NCBI GenBank assembly: GCA_041668045.1
Contig: JBAYDV010000004.1
Span: 1 to 55,457 of the forward strand
Direction of reading: 5' to 3'
Source of the DNA: JBAYDV01 sp041668045
Lineage (GTDB): Bacteria > Bacteroidota > Bacteroidia > Bacteroidales > UBA932
Length of the DNA stretch: 55,457 nt
The translations under genes and the position numbers were made by a program. This document shows, piece by piece, positions 54,691 to 55,457 of this stretch. How positions within the stretch are numbered: the first letter of the stretch is position 1; each line of letters begins with the position of its first letter. The notes beneath the pieces were generated by a model, which saw nothing but the letters and a program-made list of their open reading frames with translations, searched no databases and had not been told where the DNA came from.

Positions 54691-55227
54691 ATGGCTAATT
54701 ATAAAGCAAAATTAAAAAACATTAAAGCATTTGCTTTCGATGTAGATGGGGTAATGACTGATGGTTCTATTCTTTCCACTCCCGACGGTGATTTATTAAG
54801 AACATTTAATTCTAAAGATGGATTAGGACTAAGGTTAGCCGTTAAACGTGGTTTTCCAGTAGCTATTATCACCGGAGGACATTCTCCAAGCATTCTTAAC
54901 AGAGCCAAGGTTCTCGGAATAATCGATGTTTATGAAAGTTCAAGAAATAAAGTCCCAGATTTAAAAGATTTCTGCGAAAAATATAATCTTAAACCTGAAG
55001 AAGTAGCTTTCATGGGAGATGATTTACCTGATATGCCTGCTATGGATATTTGTGGACTCTCTGCTTGTCCAGCCGATGCTGTTGATGAAGTCAAAGGTGT
55101 TTGTGATTTCGTATCATTATATCCTGGAGGTCGTGGCTGTGTTCGTAATCTTATAGAACAAGTTCTAAAAATTCACGACCGTTGGTATTTCGACCCTAAA
55201 CAGTACGATAAAGAAGGAATACGTTAA
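54691..55227 (+). CDS. kdsC: KDO 8-phosphate phosphatase (KdsC-like HAD)
   Basis: Removes the phosphate from KDO 8-phosphate, the step after KdsA. The 178-aa HAD protein has the nucleophile motif FDVDGVMTDG (D17, D19), IITGG, and MGDDLPDMPAM as the metal-binding motif IV, and is of the compact, capless KdsC type. A TTG at 54679 would add four residues; the ATG at 54691 suits better. kdsA itself lies at 4374 in this window. Confidence 0.88.
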   Translation: MANYKAKLKNIKAFAFDVDGVMTDGSILSTPDGDLLRTFNSKDGLGLRLAVKRGFPVAIITGGHSPSILNRAKVLGIIDVYESSRNKVPDLKDFCEKYNLKPEEVAFMGDDLPDMPAMDICGLSACPADAVDEVKGVCDFVSLYPGGRGCVRNLIEQVLKIHDRWYFDPKQYDKEGIR

Positions 55228-55260
55228 TTTATATCTAAGATATTCTAAAATATATATATA

Positions 55261-55457
55261 ATGTTTGAGTCTAAAAGATTTATTCTCGGTTCTGGTTCTC
55301 CTCGTAGAGAAGAGTTATTAAAAGCGACAGGAATTATTTTTTCTGTCGATAGTTCAAGCAAAATTAATGAAAGCTATCCAGAGAATTTGCCTTCGCGAAA
55401 GATTCCAGAATATCTTTCTATTAAAAAGTCTGAAGGTTTTCATCGTCCTCTTGAGGA
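55261..55457 (+). CDS. Maf-family nucleotide pyrophosphatase, cut by the window end
   Basis: The first 65 codons of a Maf protein, starting MFESKRFILGSGSPRREELL. The SxSPRRxELL motif is diagnostic of the family, which hydrolyses non-canonical or modified nucleoside triphosphates. The gene runs off the right end, so its type (dTTP/UTP or m7GTP) cannot be judged. It follows kdsC by 33 nt. Confidence 0.85.
   Translation, partial: MFESKRFILGSGSPRREELLKATGIIFSVDSSSKINESYPENLPSRKIPEYLSIKKSEGFHRPLE

Noticed and set aside
1..55457. tRNA, rRNA, CRISPR array, insertion sequence or prophage
   Set aside because: No cloverleaf-like or rRNA sequence, no regularly spaced repeat array, and no transposase, integrase or phage gene was recognised on either strand.

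Overview
The window reads as chromosomal DNA from a low-GC (roughly one third by eye) strictly or mainly anaerobic member of the Bacteroidota, most likely Bacteroidales. The signs are: Bacteroidota-type promoter elements (TTTG, then about 19-20 nt, then TAnnTTTG) with few Shine-Dalgarno sequences; class III anaerobic ribonucleotide reductase; a TamA-like lipoprotein (TamL); DUF3467; a Bacteroidota-type arginine decarboxylase; a PPi-type phosphofructokinase; and a cysteate synthase family enzyme. Coding density is high, TGA is used as a stop, and I see no rRNA, tRNA, insertion sequence, prophage or CRISPR array.

Layout, left to right. (1) nrdD-nrdG on the minus strand, divergent from rarA and kdsA, with a 313-nt regulatory gap holding an inverted repeat and a direct repeat. 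(2) tamL (-) diverges from speA and a TrmH-family methyltransferase (+). (3) A minus-strand block: phosphofructokinase, alpha-amylase family enzyme and esterase, then a cupin/XRE regulator with an acyl-CoA synthetase. (4) A long plus-strand run: ligA, a YihY-type membrane protein, the bifunctional (p)ppGpp enzyme, an Ig-like lipoprotein, an outer membrane barrel and ispG; then carA, carB and a Ca2+/Na+ antiporter. (5) The most striking locus, 30722-37442: marR, five heterodisulfide-reductase-like redox genes (HdrC, HdrB, HdrA, HdrC and a NarI/HdrD membrane fusion) and a cysteate synthase family gene, tightly spaced and partly overlapping. An mscS gene with its own promoter and a strong bidirectional terminator follow. 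(6) A minus-strand lipid block (acyl-CoA ligase and acyltransferase) and queA. (7) A gene-free stretch of about 570 nt packed with ATTACAnnTGTAAT-like palindromes, leading into an XRE regulator, pyrD and cinA. (8) A minus-strand block: an M19-dipeptidase-like protein without metal ligands, an RlmB-type methyltransferase, an ABC-F ATPase, a thioesterase and valS. (9) Plus strand: DUF3467, a DUF2520 protein, kdsC and the start of a maf gene cut by the window edge.

How it fits together: most genes are housekeeping (nucleotides, outer membrane, tRNA/rRNA modification, lipids, sugar metabolism). The candidate undescribed system is the MarR-controlled Hdr-like, quinone-facing electron-transfer complex coupled to cysteate synthase, which suggests a link between sulfite or sulfonate metabolism and membrane redox chemistry. 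The second candidate is the operator array around the XRE regulator. Several genes would be given a wrong TTG start if the longest frame were used, because that TTG is the end of a TAnnTTTG promoter box; those starts are corrected here.
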